Translations under genes and position numbers: made by a program
Shown here: piece by piece, positions 36,962-45,979 of the stretch
Layout: the number at the start of each line of letters is the position of its first letter
How positions within the stretch are numbered: the stretch's first letter is position 1
Source of the DNA: Pectobacterium actinidiae
GTDB lineage: Bacteria; Pseudomonadota; Gammaproteobacteria; Enterobacterales; Enterobacteriaceae
Length of the DNA stretch: 64,000 bases
Reading direction: 5' to 3'
NCBI RefSeq assembly: GCF_000803315.1
Contig: NZ_JRMH01000001.1
Location: forward strand, 2,914,001 to 2,978,000
Notes under the pieces: generated by a model
The model's database searches: none
Seen by the model: the letters and a program-made list of their open reading frames with translations, nothing else
Told to the model about the DNA's origin: nothing

Positions 36962-37918
36962 TCACTCCTTCTCCCCTGACAGGGAGAGACGCGGGTCAAC
37001 GGCATGCCCCAGAATATCCACAGCCAGATTAATCAGCACATAGCTGACGGTAATCAGCAGCACAGCCCCCTGAATCACCGAGAAATCGCGGCGTTCGATG
37101 GAATCCACCACCAGCGACCCGACGCCGGGAATGCCGAACACACTTTCGATCACAATCGTTCCCGTCACCAGCGAACCAAAAGATTCACCACAGATGGTGA
37201 GAATAGGCAGGAGCGCATTTTTCAGGCCGTGACGCAATAGAACCCGGTATTCCGCTACGCCTTTGGCACGCGCCGTTTTAATGTAGTTTTCGCTCAACAC
37301 ATCGAGCATGACCGCGCGCGTCATACGGGCAATCAGCGCCGCGATGCGCAGCCCTAATGCCAGCGCTGGCAGCGTCATATACCACAGATTGACCAGCATA
37401 TCGCCGCGCGTCGAGCTGTATCCCACAACCGGAAACCAGCGCAACTGCACGGCAAAAAAGAAAATCAGAAACAGCCCGAGTAAAAAGCCGGGAATCGACA
37501 TCCCCACCGCCGCCAGCCCCATAATCAGGCGATCCAGAAACCGTCCCTGTTGCGACGCGCTCAGCACGCCAGCCGCCAGCCCAAACAGCAGCGCCAACCC
37601 TTGAGCATAGAGCGCCAGTGCCAGCGTAGGTTGCAGGTGCTGCAAGAAAAGCGACATGACGCTGGCGTTCATGAAGAGCGAATGGCCGAGATCACCACGC
37701 AGCACCGCACCAAACCATACGACAAACTGAGTCAGCAGGGGCTTATCCAGCCCCATTTGTTGACGCAGCGCGGCGACATCCCCCGGGCTGGCATCATTGC
37801 CCAGAATCACCAACACCGGATCGCCCGGTGCCAGATGTACCAGACAAAACACCACGATGGAAACCACCAGCAGCACAGGTATCAGCGCCAGCAGCCGATG
37901 GAAAATAAACCATCCCAT
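36962..37918 (-). CDS. Peptide ABC transporter permease (DppB-type)
   Basis: 318 residues: N-terminal helix (RLLALIPVLLVVSIVVFCLV) and LAPGDPVLVILGNDASPGDV, the DppB hallmark. The EAA loop is YIKTARAKGVAEYRVLLRHG. The end reads VLINLAVDILGHAVDPRL, the usual DppB C-terminus. It lies 12 bases downstream of the binding-protein gene. Confidence 0.9.
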   Translation of the reverse strand: MGWFIFHRLLALIPVLLVVSIVVFCLVHLAPGDPVLVILGNDASPGDVAALRQQMGLDKPLLTQFVVWFGAVLRGDLGHSLFMNASVMSLFLQHLQPTLALALYAQGLALLFGLAAGVLSASQQGRFLDRLIMGLAAVGMSIPGFLLGLFLIFFFAVQLRWFPVVGYSSTRGDMLVNLWYMTLPALALGLRIAALIARMTRAVMLDVLSENYIKTARAKGVAEYRVLLRHGLKNALLPILTICGESFGSLVTGTIVIESVFGIPGVGSLVVDSIERRDFSVIQGAVLLITVSYVLINLAVDILGHAVDPRLSLSGEKE

Positions 37919-37930
37919 TCGCTTCTCCGC

Positions 37931-39496
37931 TTACGGTTTTGTGATGCTGACGTTCCACAGGACGGGGCCGATTAAATCCCGATAGCCGTGAACAGAGTGC
38001 TTGATCGCGACCGCATCAGGCGTGGTACGCCCCAGCACAATCACTGGCAGATAGGTCCAGGTTTGCACGTGAAGTTTATCCACCAGTCCTCTTGCCGCCT
38101 GTAGGGACGGAGCCTGCTTGATGTCATCCAGCAGCGCATCAATTTCCGGGCTGTTGCTCAGGCCGGGGAATTTGGCACGGGAATCCAGGAAAGGATACTG
38201 ATGCAGCACCTGACGCATCGAGAATTCCAGCGCACACAGGTCGAAGTTTTTAGGATCCTGACGCCGCTGTAACACCGTGGCCCAGTCATAGACATCAAGA
38301 CGAGATTTCACCCCAATCTGTTTGAGCACCTGCTGTGCGACAATCGCCAAATTGTACAATTCGGCGTATTCCTTGGTGGCGATGATCACCACTTCTTCAC
38401 CGTTATAGCCGGACTCTTTTACCAGCTTTCTGGCCTCGTCCAGCTTGTGCTGATTCCAGTAAGGCTTACCGGCTTCACTGTGCCAGTCCACCTGCTCAGG
38501 AAAACCTAACGACGAATCTTCCTTGAAAAAGCGTGGATCGCTGTAGCCCGCCAGCAGCACCTGATGGACATCGAGCGCCAGATTGAATGCCTGACGCAGT
38601 TTCACATCAGCAAACGGTCCGCGATTCTTGTTGAACAGGTAGGTGATGAGCGATCCCCCCGCTTCGGGACGATACAGCGTCACATCGCGGGCACTATTCA
38701 GCGCGTCGATGTTGTCTTTTGGCAAATCAAAAACGACGTCATATTCACCGGTCAATGCCCCTGCCAGCCGGGTAGACTCATCCGTGATGTAGCGGAACCA
38801 GATATCTTTCACCTCGGCCTTTTTCTGACCCGACAGGCCGTTCGCCGGTTCGCTACGCGAAACATAGCCGTCATAGCGCGTCAGATGCAGGTAATCCCCC
38901 TGTTTGAATTCCGCCAGCTTGTAAGGACCGGTGCCGATCAGCTCACTCACCGGTTTTTTACTGGTATTGGCTTCGTCGATCAGGTGCTTAGGCATAATCG
39001 AAGGCAAATTCTTCAAGTCGGCTAGGACATTCAGGGTAATCAGAGACGGCGTCTGTACCGTCAGCTGTACGGTGCGATCGTCAATCCGGCTAAACTGCGC
39101 CCCCGGCAGATTGGCTTTCCCCTGCGTAGAGACGGCCAGCCAGCGATTCATTGATGCCACCACATCGTCTGCCGTCAGCGGCTGACCATCATGAAAGCGG
39201 ATGCCATCGCGCAGCACAAAGGTGTAAACCTTACGGTCATCACTCAGCGAATAGCGTTCAACCAGTTCCGGTACTGGTTCAAACCGATCGTTAATCGTAA
39301 AAAGTTGTTCAAAAATGTGGCGTACCACGTCCGTGGTCGCACTGTTGGTTGTCAGATAAGGATCGAGCGTACCCGGCCGTTTGCCATAAGCGATATTCAG
39401 CGTTGCATCGCGATTGACGGTTTCCGCCAGCGCGATTCCCCAGGGTAAACTGGCCGCGAGCAAGAGTGCTGCGGCAGGAAAGTTAAACCATTTCAT
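37931..39496 (-). CDS. Peptide-binding protein, family 5 (DppA-like)
   Basis: 521-residue periplasmic binding protein with a signal peptide (MKWFNFPAAALLLAASLPWG, cleavage near ALA-ET). SBP_bac_5 features: IAYGKRPGTLDPYLTTNSAT, RDGIRFHDGQPLTADDVVAS, GTGPYKLAEFKQGDYL and the C-terminal lobe. It delivers substrate, probably peptides or peptide-like compounds, to the permease pair downstream. The upstream neighbour on the same strand is an M20 amidohydrolase, so acyl-amino acids or modified dipeptides are plausible substrates (inference). Confidence 0.9.
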   Translation of the reverse strand: MKWFNFPAAALLLAASLPWGIALAETVNRDATLNIAYGKRPGTLDPYLTTNSATTDVVRHIFEQLFTINDRFEPVPELVERYSLSDDRKVYTFVLRDGIRFHDGQPLTADDVVASMNRWLAVSTQGKANLPGAQFSRIDDRTVQLTVQTPSLITLNVLADLKNLPSIMPKHLIDEANTSKKPVSELIGTGPYKLAEFKQGDYLHLTRYDGYVSRSEPANGLSGQKKAEVKDIWFRYITDESTRLAGALTGEYDVVFDLPKDNIDALNSARDVTLYRPEAGGSLITYLFNKNRGPFADVKLRQAFNLALDVHQVLLAGYSDPRFFKEDSSLGFPEQVDWHSEAGKPYWNQHKLDEARKLVKESGYNGEEVVIIATKEYAELYNLAIVAQQVLKQIGVKSRLDVYDWATVLQRRQDPKNFDLCALEFSMRQVLHQYPFLDSRAKFPGLSNSPEIDALLDDIKQAPSLQAARGLVDKLHVQTWTYLPVIVLGRTTPDAVAIKHSVHGYRDLIGPVLWNVSITKP

Positions 39497-39547
39497 TGAT
39501 GAGAAACTCCACTATTTTTATGATATTCAGAGAGTTAATAGACATAT

Positions 39548-40774
39548 TCAGGCGGCGTCGGTAACCGAGCGGTGGCTTGCAAACTCGTCTTTGGCATCCT
39601 GCAACGCGCGGGGATCCGTCAACAGTCGCAGACCGGTTCGAGCCAGCACCTGCGCGCCCGTCAGCAGCGCGGCATAACCGAGCGGGGAATTTGCTGCTTC
39701 ACGGAATGGCACGGTGTGGCCGATCAGATCGTCAGGACCGATTTTAATCGTGGGGTGTGCCGTCGGCACCGCATGGCTGATATCTCCGGCATCCGTCGAA
39801 CCGATGCCCTCTTTCGCTTTTTGATCGACCACCTCCCCTGCGGCCGTGAATTCCTCTAGCAGGATGGCATTCAGCGAGTGGTTGATCAGGAAATCACGCG
39901 GGCCAATCTGATGCTCAATTTTCACCGTGGTGCCCGTTGCCAGCGCGACGCCATCCGCAATCGCGCGAATACGTGGCTCTAACGCCACCACCTCTTCGCG
40001 CGTTTTGGCACGAATGTAATAGTGAGCGGAGGCGTATTCTGGAATCACATTCGGCGCCTGCCCGCCGTTGGTGATAATGCCGTGAACCCGAACGCCGTCC
40101 GGCAGTTGCTGGCGCAGCACGCTGATCCCGTTGTAAAGCAGCACCAGCGCATCCAGCGCGTTCACGCCTTTATGCGGCGAGCTTCCGGCGTGGGAGGGTT
40201 TACCGTAAAAATGAAAATAGAGATGATTGTTTGCCAGTGATGGTCCGGTGAGCCGCGTTTTTCCTGCCGGATGAACCATCAAAGCGACATCAACCCGATC
40301 GAGGAAGCCATGTTCAACAAAACGCGCCTTCACGTTGCCATTAATTCCGCCTTTCCCGCGCAGGCCGCCTTCTTCAGCTGGCGTACCCAACACCACCACC
40401 TTGCCGCCGGTCTGATCGATAACCTCTGCCAGCGCAATCGCGGCTGCCAGACTGGTTACTCCAATGATGTTGTGACCGCAGGCGTGGCCGATATCGATTA
40501 ACGCATCATATTCGGCGAGGTAAGCAATGGTCGGCCCCGGTTTACCGCTGTCTTTTTCTGCATAAAAGGCCGTTTCATGTCCGGCAACGTTCAGTGTTAC
40601 CGTGAAATGATGCTTCTTTAATAAATCCGTTAATAGCCCGCTGGCGTAATATTCATTATTTCCCGTTTCGGGATGCGCATGAATATCCTGGGAAATCGCA
40701 ATATATTCTTCGCGATGCTGTTCAATACTGCTACTGATACGCTGCTGTAATGCGAGAGTTCCCATCTTGCTCAC
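39548..40774 (-). CDS. M20-family amidohydrolase (AbgB/HipO-like)
   Basis: 408 residues; zinc-dependent hydrolase of amide-linked substrates such as N-acyl amino acids or aminobenzoyl-glutamate. Motifs: DIHAHPETGNNEYYAS, GHACGHNIIGVTSLA (metal-binding HACGH), TPAEEGGLRGKGGI (general-base/metal glutamates), HPAGKTRLTG, and the lid-domain PSHAGSSPHKGVNALDA. The C-terminal GSTDAGDISHAVPTAHP follows AbgB-type proteins. It is the first gene of the transporter operon and hydrolyses what the transporter brings in, by inference. A start three codons later is possible. Confidence 0.88.
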   Translation of the reverse strand: MSKMGTLALQQRISSSIEQHREEYIAISQDIHAHPETGNNEYYASGLLTDLLKKHHFTVTLNVAGHETAFYAEKDSGKPGPTIAYLAEYDALIDIGHACGHNIIGVTSLAAAIALAEVIDQTGGKVVVLGTPAEEGGLRGKGGINGNVKARFVEHGFLDRVDVALMVHPAGKTRLTGPSLANNHLYFHFYGKPSHAGSSPHKGVNALDALVLLYNGISVLRQQLPDGVRVHGIITNGGQAPNVIPEYASAHYYIRAKTREEVVALEPRIRAIADGVALATGTTVKIEHQIGPRDFLINHSLNAILLEEFTAAGEVVDQKAKEGIGSTDAGDISHAVPTAHPTIKIGPDDLIGHTVPFREAANSPLGYAALLTGAQVLARTGLRLLTDPRALQDAKDEFASHRSVTDAA

Positions 40775-41267
40775 CTTTTATGTGCTATGAATATATCGCG
40801 CGATGACTTTCCCTACCTCACCGCCGCTTACGGAATACATCACCTCGTGTTGCCATTTCATCCCTAAAAACCCGACAACATCAGCGAATCCCTTTATTTA
40901 GCGATAAAAAAACCCGCCCGCCGATAACGGCAGGAAATAACAATCAATACTGTGTTTTTTACGATAACGACCCGCAACGCCGGACGATGTTCAAACGACG
41001 TTAAAAATAATAAGTGTGCTTCTAATTACTTATTTCACCATCACTATAACGGCAACCTGTCATTTCTTTTATAGAGATTCAGGATAAGGATATCTGATAA
41101 ACGGTATTGCATGCGTTATGCGTCTTGCAGCGAAAAATGAATCATTCCTATACAGCGGGCAGGAATAACAATCGCTATATATTTTCTGTGGATATGCATG
41201 ACAGGAATCATGCTAAAGCGTGGCGGGCAGATGTTTTATGTTATTTGCTCACTTAATGGAGGAAAGT
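40775..41267. promoter_or_regulatory. Divergent control region with a repeated 16-base motif
   Basis: 493 bases between two divergent M20 genes, no gene. The motif GGCAGGAA(A)TAACAATC occurs at 40929-40945 and again at 41158-41173. The two copies are 229 bases apart, one nearer each gene, which suggests a shared regulator. AT-rich tracts around 41000-41060 may hold promoters. Confidence 0.4.
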
Positions 41268-42761
41268 ATGTCCGCAGCCCTTACCCCACAAGAAAGCGCC
41301 CTGTTACCCAAAATCGAGCGGTGGATTGCCGCACACCGTGACTCGCTGATTGATGAGCTGGCGACGTGGATTGCCATTCCCAGCGTTAGCCGCGCCGATC
41401 TCGCTCAGCCGGGCGCGCCATTTGGCTCCGAGTGCGCCCGCGTATTGGACACCGCGTTGACATTGGCGGAACAGGCCGGGTTCCGTACCGAGCGCCATGC
41501 GGGCTACGCGGGTTCGGTGATTTACGGCGAGCACCGCGAGGATATCGGCCTGATTAGCCACCTTGATGTTGTGCCCGCGGGTGAACACTGGACGTATCCA
41601 CCGTTTGCGCTGACGCGTCGCGGTGATTTTCTGATCGGACGCGGCGTAGCTGACAACAAAGGCCCTGCGATCCTCGATCTCTATTTGCTTAAGTTGATCC
41701 GCGCGCTGGATATTCCCCTGCATCACAATTTGCGCATCGTTTATGGGCTGGCAGAAGAGACCGACATGGCCGATCTGGCCTGGTTTGCCCAACATGGTCC
41801 GGTACCGCGTATTTCGCTGGTCACCGACGGGAAGTTTCCGGTGAACTATGCGCAAAAAGGGCAAATCACGTTCCGGCTGCACATTGCCGAAGCAGGCGTG
41901 CTGGCGAACCTGACCGCTGGCAACGCGGCCAACAGCATTCCAGCCACCGCACAGATCACGCTCGCCGATGCCCCCCGCGAGCTCAGCGTCGATAGGCTGC
42001 GCGGTCTGGGTGCCGGACGCATCACGCTGCTCCCCGCCGAACGGGGAATCACGCTACAGGCGCAGGATATTGCCGGTCATGCGGCCTTCCCTGACGGTAC
42101 TCTTAGCGCTGCCGTGGTGCTGCTGGACGCATTACGCGAGCTGGATTTGCTGCCAGAACGGGAACGCACGCTAGCCGCACAGTTACAGCAGATTTTCACC
42201 TCTCCCTATGGCGAGCATATTGGGTTGGCGCAGGAGGATGCGCCGTCAGGCAGGCTGACGCTGAACGCCGGTCTCTGGCAGTCGACCACTCCAGGTTCAC
42301 TGACCCTTCTTGCCGATATTCGCTACCCGGTGACGCGGGAAGGAAACACGATCATCGCAGCATTGCGCGACCAACTTGCCACTGTGGCAACCGACATCTC
42401 GCTGGTGGACAACTGGCGTGATGTGCCGCCATTTTATCTGCCGGAAGAGGACAGCACGCGGCAGGTCTTGCAGCAGAGCTGGCACGATGTGACAGGCCGT
42501 GCAGACCCAGCCTATTCAATGGGGGGCGTAACGCATTCCAAAGTGCTGCCGCGTGCGATTACGTTCGGCCCCGGCTACCTGCGTACGGAGGCCAATAGCC
42601 CAGACTTCCTACCCACAGGCCACGGCTTGCCGCACGGCGCAGACGAAGTGATCCATCTGCCCTCGCTGCTGGCGGCACTGCCGGTCTATGTGATTGCGCT
42701 GATACGGCTGGATGCAGTGCTGCATACGCAGAATCAGGAGAATCCTTCCCATGTCCGTTGA
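41268..42761 (+). CDS. M20-family dipeptidase (PepV/Sapep-like)
   Basis: 497 residues from ATG 41268, chosen for GGAGG seven bases upstream; an earlier ATG at 41220 lacks one. Zinc-peptidase motifs: ISHLDVVPAGEHWTYPPFAL, IGRGVADNKGPAILDLYLLK, YGLAEETDMADLAWF, LVTDGKFPVNYAQKGQI, and C-terminal GPGYLRTEANSPDFLPTGHG. This order is that of PepV-type dipeptidases. The next gene starts within its last codons, so they form an operon with the alpha/beta hydrolase and the enolase-superfamily gene. Confidence 0.87.
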   Translation: MSAALTPQESALLPKIERWIAAHRDSLIDELATWIAIPSVSRADLAQPGAPFGSECARVLDTALTLAEQAGFRTERHAGYAGSVIYGEHREDIGLISHLDVVPAGEHWTYPPFALTRRGDFLIGRGVADNKGPAILDLYLLKLIRALDIPLHHNLRIVYGLAEETDMADLAWFAQHGPVPRISLVTDGKFPVNYAQKGQITFRLHIAEAGVLANLTAGNAANSIPATAQITLADAPRELSVDRLRGLGAGRITLLPAERGITLQAQDIAGHAAFPDGTLSAAVVLLDALRELDLLPERERTLAAQLQQIFTSPYGEHIGLAQEDAPSGRLTLNAGLWQSTTPGSLTLLADIRYPVTREGNTIIAALRDQLATVATDISLVDNWRDVPPFYLPEEDSTRQVLQQSWHDVTGRADPAYSMGGVTHSKVLPRAITFGPGYLRTEANSPDFLPTGHGLPHGADEVIHLPSLLAALPVYVIALIRLDAVLHTQNQENPSHVR

Positions 42762-43485
42762 CGCCCACGCCACCACGTTTGTATTGATACACGGTGCCTG
42801 GCACGGCGGCTGGTGCTGGTCGCGGGTGACCGAGCGGCTTACCGCCGCAGGCTTTGCTTCTTCGGCATTGACGCTCACCGGGCTGGCAGAACGCCGTGAC
42901 GAGCTATCGCGCGGTATTAACCTATCGACCCACATTCACGATATTACCGACACGATCCGCCAACAGGGCTGGCGCGATGTGACGTTGGTCGGCCACAGCT
43001 ACGGCGGCTTTCCCGCTACGGCCGCCGCGTATCAACTCCCTGATGTCGTCAGCCACCTGATTCTGCTGGATGCGTTTTTACCCGCATCGGGCGAAAAGCT
43101 GCTGGATCACGCGCCCGATCTCATCGCTGCCTACCAGACACAGGCGGCGCGCGACCCCACGTGGCACATTCCCCCACTTCCGTCGCTGCTGTTTGGCGTG
43201 AACGAAGCCGACCGCAAGTGGGTCGATTCCCGCCTGACACCGCAGCCGGTAAATACCTACTTTGAACCCGTCGCGCTGGCACCCACACCTCCCTCGCTGA
43301 AAAAGACCTACATCCGCTGCACGCGCGCGGCGGGCAATTATCTCACCACCTCAGTACAACGTGCTCAGACCGATCCAACCTGGCGTTTTCTGACGCTCGA
43401 CAGCGACCACGATGCGATGATCGACGCGCCGGATACGCTAACCACACTGCTGACGTCAGCGTTGACAACCCGCACGCCTCTGTGA
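42751..43485 (+). CDS. Alpha/beta hydrolase (SABP2/HNL-like esterase fold)
   Basis: 244 residues from ATG 42751 (AGGAG upstream), overlapping the dipeptidase end by 11 bases. Catalytic features: oxyanion loop LIHGAWHGGWCW, nucleophile elbow VGHSYGGFPAT (Ser), LLDAFLPASGE, and histidine in LDSDHDAMIDAPD. The small cap and C-terminal HDAMI pattern place it among EstC/SABP2/hydroxynitrile-lyase-like hydrolases, which cut small esters or amides. The substrate is unknown. Confidence 0.85.
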   Translation: MSVDAHATTFVLIHGAWHGGWCWSRVTERLTAAGFASSALTLTGLAERRDELSRGINLSTHIHDITDTIRQQGWRDVTLVGHSYGGFPATAAAYQLPDVVSHLILLDAFLPASGEKLLDHAPDLIAAYQTQAARDPTWHIPPLPSLLFGVNEADRKWVDSRLTPQPVNTYFEPVALAPTPPSLKKTYIRCTRAAGNYLTTSVQRAQTDPTWRFLTLDSDHDAMIDAPDTLTTLLTSALTTRTPL

Positions 43486-43526
43486 TTAGACTCAATGCTA
43501 AGCAGGCTAACTTAAGGAAAGGATTG

Positions 43527-44708
43527 ATGAAAATTACCGACGTGCGCGTGATTCTCGCGAATCGCTATATGTTTGTTGAGGTCACCACCGATGAGGGGCT
43601 GACGGGCATTGGCGAATCCGGTGCCTGGGGCTTTCTCGATGCCTCCAAAGGTGCCGTCGAGGCATTGCGCACGTATCTGATTGGGCAAGACCCGCTGCGC
43701 ATTGAGCATCACTGGCAGTATATGTATCGCTGCTGGCATTTCCGCGGTGCCGCCATCATGGGTGCCATCAGCGCCATTGATATTGCCCTGTGGGATATCG
43801 CGGGCAAGTATTACGATACACCGGTTTATAACCTGCTGGGCGGCCGCTGCCGCGACAAGGCGCGCGTTTATGCCCACGCGGGAGGACGAACCACGGAAGA
43901 GACCATCGCCAATCTGAAAAAAGCCAAGGCTGACGGCTTTACCGCAATTGGCCATCTCACGCCGTTTCTGGATGAGTCGCGCGATACGCCTTATTTCACC
44001 ACCCACGCCAAAGAGATCGGTGAAGCTATTGAGCGCATCGGCCTTTATCGGGAAGCGGTCGGTAACGATGTCGACCTGTGTATTGAAGTCCATCGCCGCC
44101 TGAAACCCGCCGATGCCGTGGTGTTCGCGCGTGGCATTGAACCGTTTTACCCCTACTTTATTGAAGACCCTATCGGCGCGGATAACTTCGATTCGATGGC
44201 GGAAGTCGCCGACAAAATCAATATTCCTATCGCCACCGGTGAACGCCTGAATAACCCGCAGGAGTTCGCGATGCTGATTCGCCGCAACGCGGTCGCCTAT
44301 GTGCGTCCTGACGTTTGCATGTGCGGCGGGATTACCGGTGCGAAGAAAGTGGCCGCATTGGCAGAAGCCAATGATCTGATGGTGGTGCCGCATAACCCGC
44401 TTAGCCCGGTGTCTACCGCCGCCTGTTTACAGATCGCCGTCAGCATCCCGAACTTCGCTCTACTGGAGTATCCGGGAGATGACCAACCGGCACTGTCGGA
44501 AAAATTTGGTGCGACGGGCGTCGAGAATGGCGTGCGGAAAAAAGATGTGGTGAAGAACACCTTCAAATGCGTGGATGGCTTTATGGAGATACCGACACAG
44601 CCCGGCATCGGTATTGAACTGGCGGACGATCTGGAGAACCGCTTTCCCTACCGCCGTCGCGGCCTGAAAACCCGACTGCACATTGACGGTTCCGTCGTCG
44701 ATCAATAG
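43527..44708 (+). CDS. Enolase-superfamily (mandelate racemase/sugar-acid dehydratase-like) enzyme
   Basis: 393 residues from ATG 43527 (AAGGA upstream). The capping domain (residues 1-120) is followed by a TIM barrel. Metal ligands appear as E in LCIEVHRRL, E in YFIEDPIG and E in IATGERL; a further His is in VVPHNPLSP. The second-strand position that carries KxK in dipeptide epimerases reads TAIGHLTPF, so it is not an L-Ala-D/L-Glu epimerase despite its peptide-handling neighbours. The ExH and PHNPLSP pattern resembles the D-mannonate/D-galactonate dehydratase group. The substrate is probably an acid sugar or related acid. Last gene of the 41268 operon. Confidence 0.85.
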   Translation: MKITDVRVILANRYMFVEVTTDEGLTGIGESGAWGFLDASKGAVEALRTYLIGQDPLRIEHHWQYMYRCWHFRGAAIMGAISAIDIALWDIAGKYYDTPVYNLLGGRCRDKARVYAHAGGRTTEETIANLKKAKADGFTAIGHLTPFLDESRDTPYFTTHAKEIGEAIERIGLYREAVGNDVDLCIEVHRRLKPADAVVFARGIEPFYPYFIEDPIGADNFDSMAEVADKINIPIATGERLNNPQEFAMLIRRNAVAYVRPDVCMCGGITGAKKVAALAEANDLMVVPHNPLSPVSTAACLQIAVSIPNFALLEYPGDDQPALSEKFGATGVENGVRKKDVVKNTFKCVDGFMEIPTQPGIGIELADDLENRFPYRRRGLKTRLHIDGSVVDQ

Positions 44709-44737
44709 TGGCAGTCATGCAGAAGACCGCGCTGAAC

Positions 44738-44772
44738 GCAGTAGTAACGGTGCTCTCCATCGTTATTACTGC
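44738..44772 (+). terminator. Stem-loop after the enolase-superfamily gene
   Basis: 12-base arms GCAGTAGTAACG (44738-44749) and CGTTATTACTGC (44761-44772), one G-T pair, 11-base loop. No U-run; may be a 3' stabiliser. Confidence 0.5.
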
Positions 44773-45104
44773 CACGCGGTGTTCGATACACGGCATGCCG
44801 TGAGCAATAGCCAATAATTAAGAAAGCATAGCGAAATTATTGCTATGCCCTGCCGCAGAGGGAAAACACGGTAAATTGTGGCAATACTCATCGGCTACAT
44901 CGTGAGACAAACACAACAATCCCAGACGCCACGCGCTACAGCGGGGGCAGACCGCGTGCCAACGTGATTTTCCTCTCAATGAATCGTTATATTTATCTGG
45001 AATGAGATAAGACGAAAAGAACTAATTTCGCTATAAGTATTTCGCTACTCTGCATGAGCGAAATATATCGCCTCGATTAAAATTCAACCATCAGGGTAAT
45101 TATA
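44773..45104 (+). promoter_or_regulatory. Upstream region with four copies of an 8-base motif
   Basis: No gene. AGCGAAAT or its complement ATTTCGCT occurs at 44830-44837 (plus), 45025-45032 and 45039-45046 (minus sense) and 45057-45064 (plus). The last two form a perfect dyad, TATTTCGCT/AGCGAAATA, spanning 45038-45065. The first lies inside another dyad, GCATAGC/GCTATGC (44826-44848). The cluster is 40-80 bases before the binding-protein gene, fitting a repressor or activator site. Confidence 0.5.
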
Positions 45105-45938
45105 ATGAAACGTTCTCTTCACCAGGTATTCATGGCGATAACGCTGATTAGCGCCTCCTTCTTTAGCCAGGCCGCGGAAACGCAAACCTCAACCTGGCAG
45201 CACATCAAACAGACCGGTGAGTTACGCATCGGCGTGGCACAGGGTGAGCCGTGGTACTTTAAAAACCCGTCGACTGGAGAATGGGACGGCATCGGCTATA
45301 ACATCGGCAAAGAGCTGGCAAAGGATCTGGGGGTAAAACTGGTGACGGTGGAAACCACGTGGGGCAATGCCATCGCCGCCTTACAAACTGGCCAGATCGA
45401 TACCATGCTGGTGCTGGACCCAACGGAAGAGCGGAAAAAAGCGGTCGATTTCCCTGAGCAGCCTTTCTTCTGGTATGCGCAGGGCGTATTGATTCGCGAT
45501 GGTATCGCGGTGACCAACTGGGACGACCTCAATCGGGAAGATGTTAAGATCGGCGTGACGCTGGGTTCCAGCCCGGATCTGATTCTGACCAAACGCCTGC
45601 CCAAGGCACAGCTGGTGCGCTTCCCGAATATGGATGAAGGCGTAGCGGCGTTTTATGCCGGTCGTGTCGATGCCCTGTCTTACTTCCACCCGGCGCTGGC
45701 ATTGCAACAGGCTAAGGTCGGTAAAGGTAATTTGATTCTGCCGAAGCCGATTATTGAAGTCAGCACCAGCGGAGCCATCCGTAAGGAAAACGATCAGACC
45801 TTCCATAACTTCCTGAATGACGAATTTGCCAAACTGTATAAATCCGGCAAGACGCAGCACTACTATGAGCAGGCGCTCAAATTGCGCGGCGTGGACGTCA
45901 GCAAAGTGCCATCGGTTATTAAAGAAGACTGGAAATAA
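45105..45938 (+). CDS. Amino-acid ABC transporter binding protein, family 3
   Basis: 277 residues with a signal peptide ending near QAAE (residue 24). SBP_bac_3 features: TGELRIGVAQGEPWYFKNPS, GYNIGKELAKDLGVKLVTVE, ALQTGQIDTMLVLDPTEERK and the TWGNAIAAL loop. It binds polar amino acids or related small acids. It lies 1.7 kb from the permease genes at 47657 and is separated from them by an opposite-strand MmgE/PrpD gene, but is the obvious partner. Confidence 0.88.
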   Translation: MKRSLHQVFMAITLISASFFSQAAETQTSTWQHIKQTGELRIGVAQGEPWYFKNPSTGEWDGIGYNIGKELAKDLGVKLVTVETTWGNAIAALQTGQIDTMLVLDPTEERKKAVDFPEQPFFWYAQGVLIRDGIAVTNWDDLNREDVKIGVTLGSSPDLILTKRLPKAQLVRFPNMDEGVAAFYAGRVDALSYFHPALALQQAKVGKGNLILPKPIIEVSTSGAIRKENDQTFHNFLNDEFAKLYKSGKTQHYYEQALKLRGVDVSKVPSVIKEDWK

Positions 45939-45959
45939 TTAGCATCGGATAACAGAACG

Positions 45960-45979
45960 GTCCTGAACGGATTCAGGAC
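45960..45979. terminator. Bidirectional stem-loop between convergent genes
   Basis: Perfect arms GTCCTGAA (45960-45967) and TTCAGGAC (45972-45979), 4-base loop. The right arm contains the stop codon of the minus-strand MmgE/PrpD gene. Confidence 0.6.

Noticed and set aside
43512..44393. 293-codon reverse frame opposite the enolase-superfamily gene
   Set aside because: Typical antisense shadow of a GC-rich gene; the plus-strand product carries full active-site motifs.
43527..44708. Dipeptide epimerase call from genome context
   Set aside because: The KxK catalytic pair is not present at the second barrel strand.
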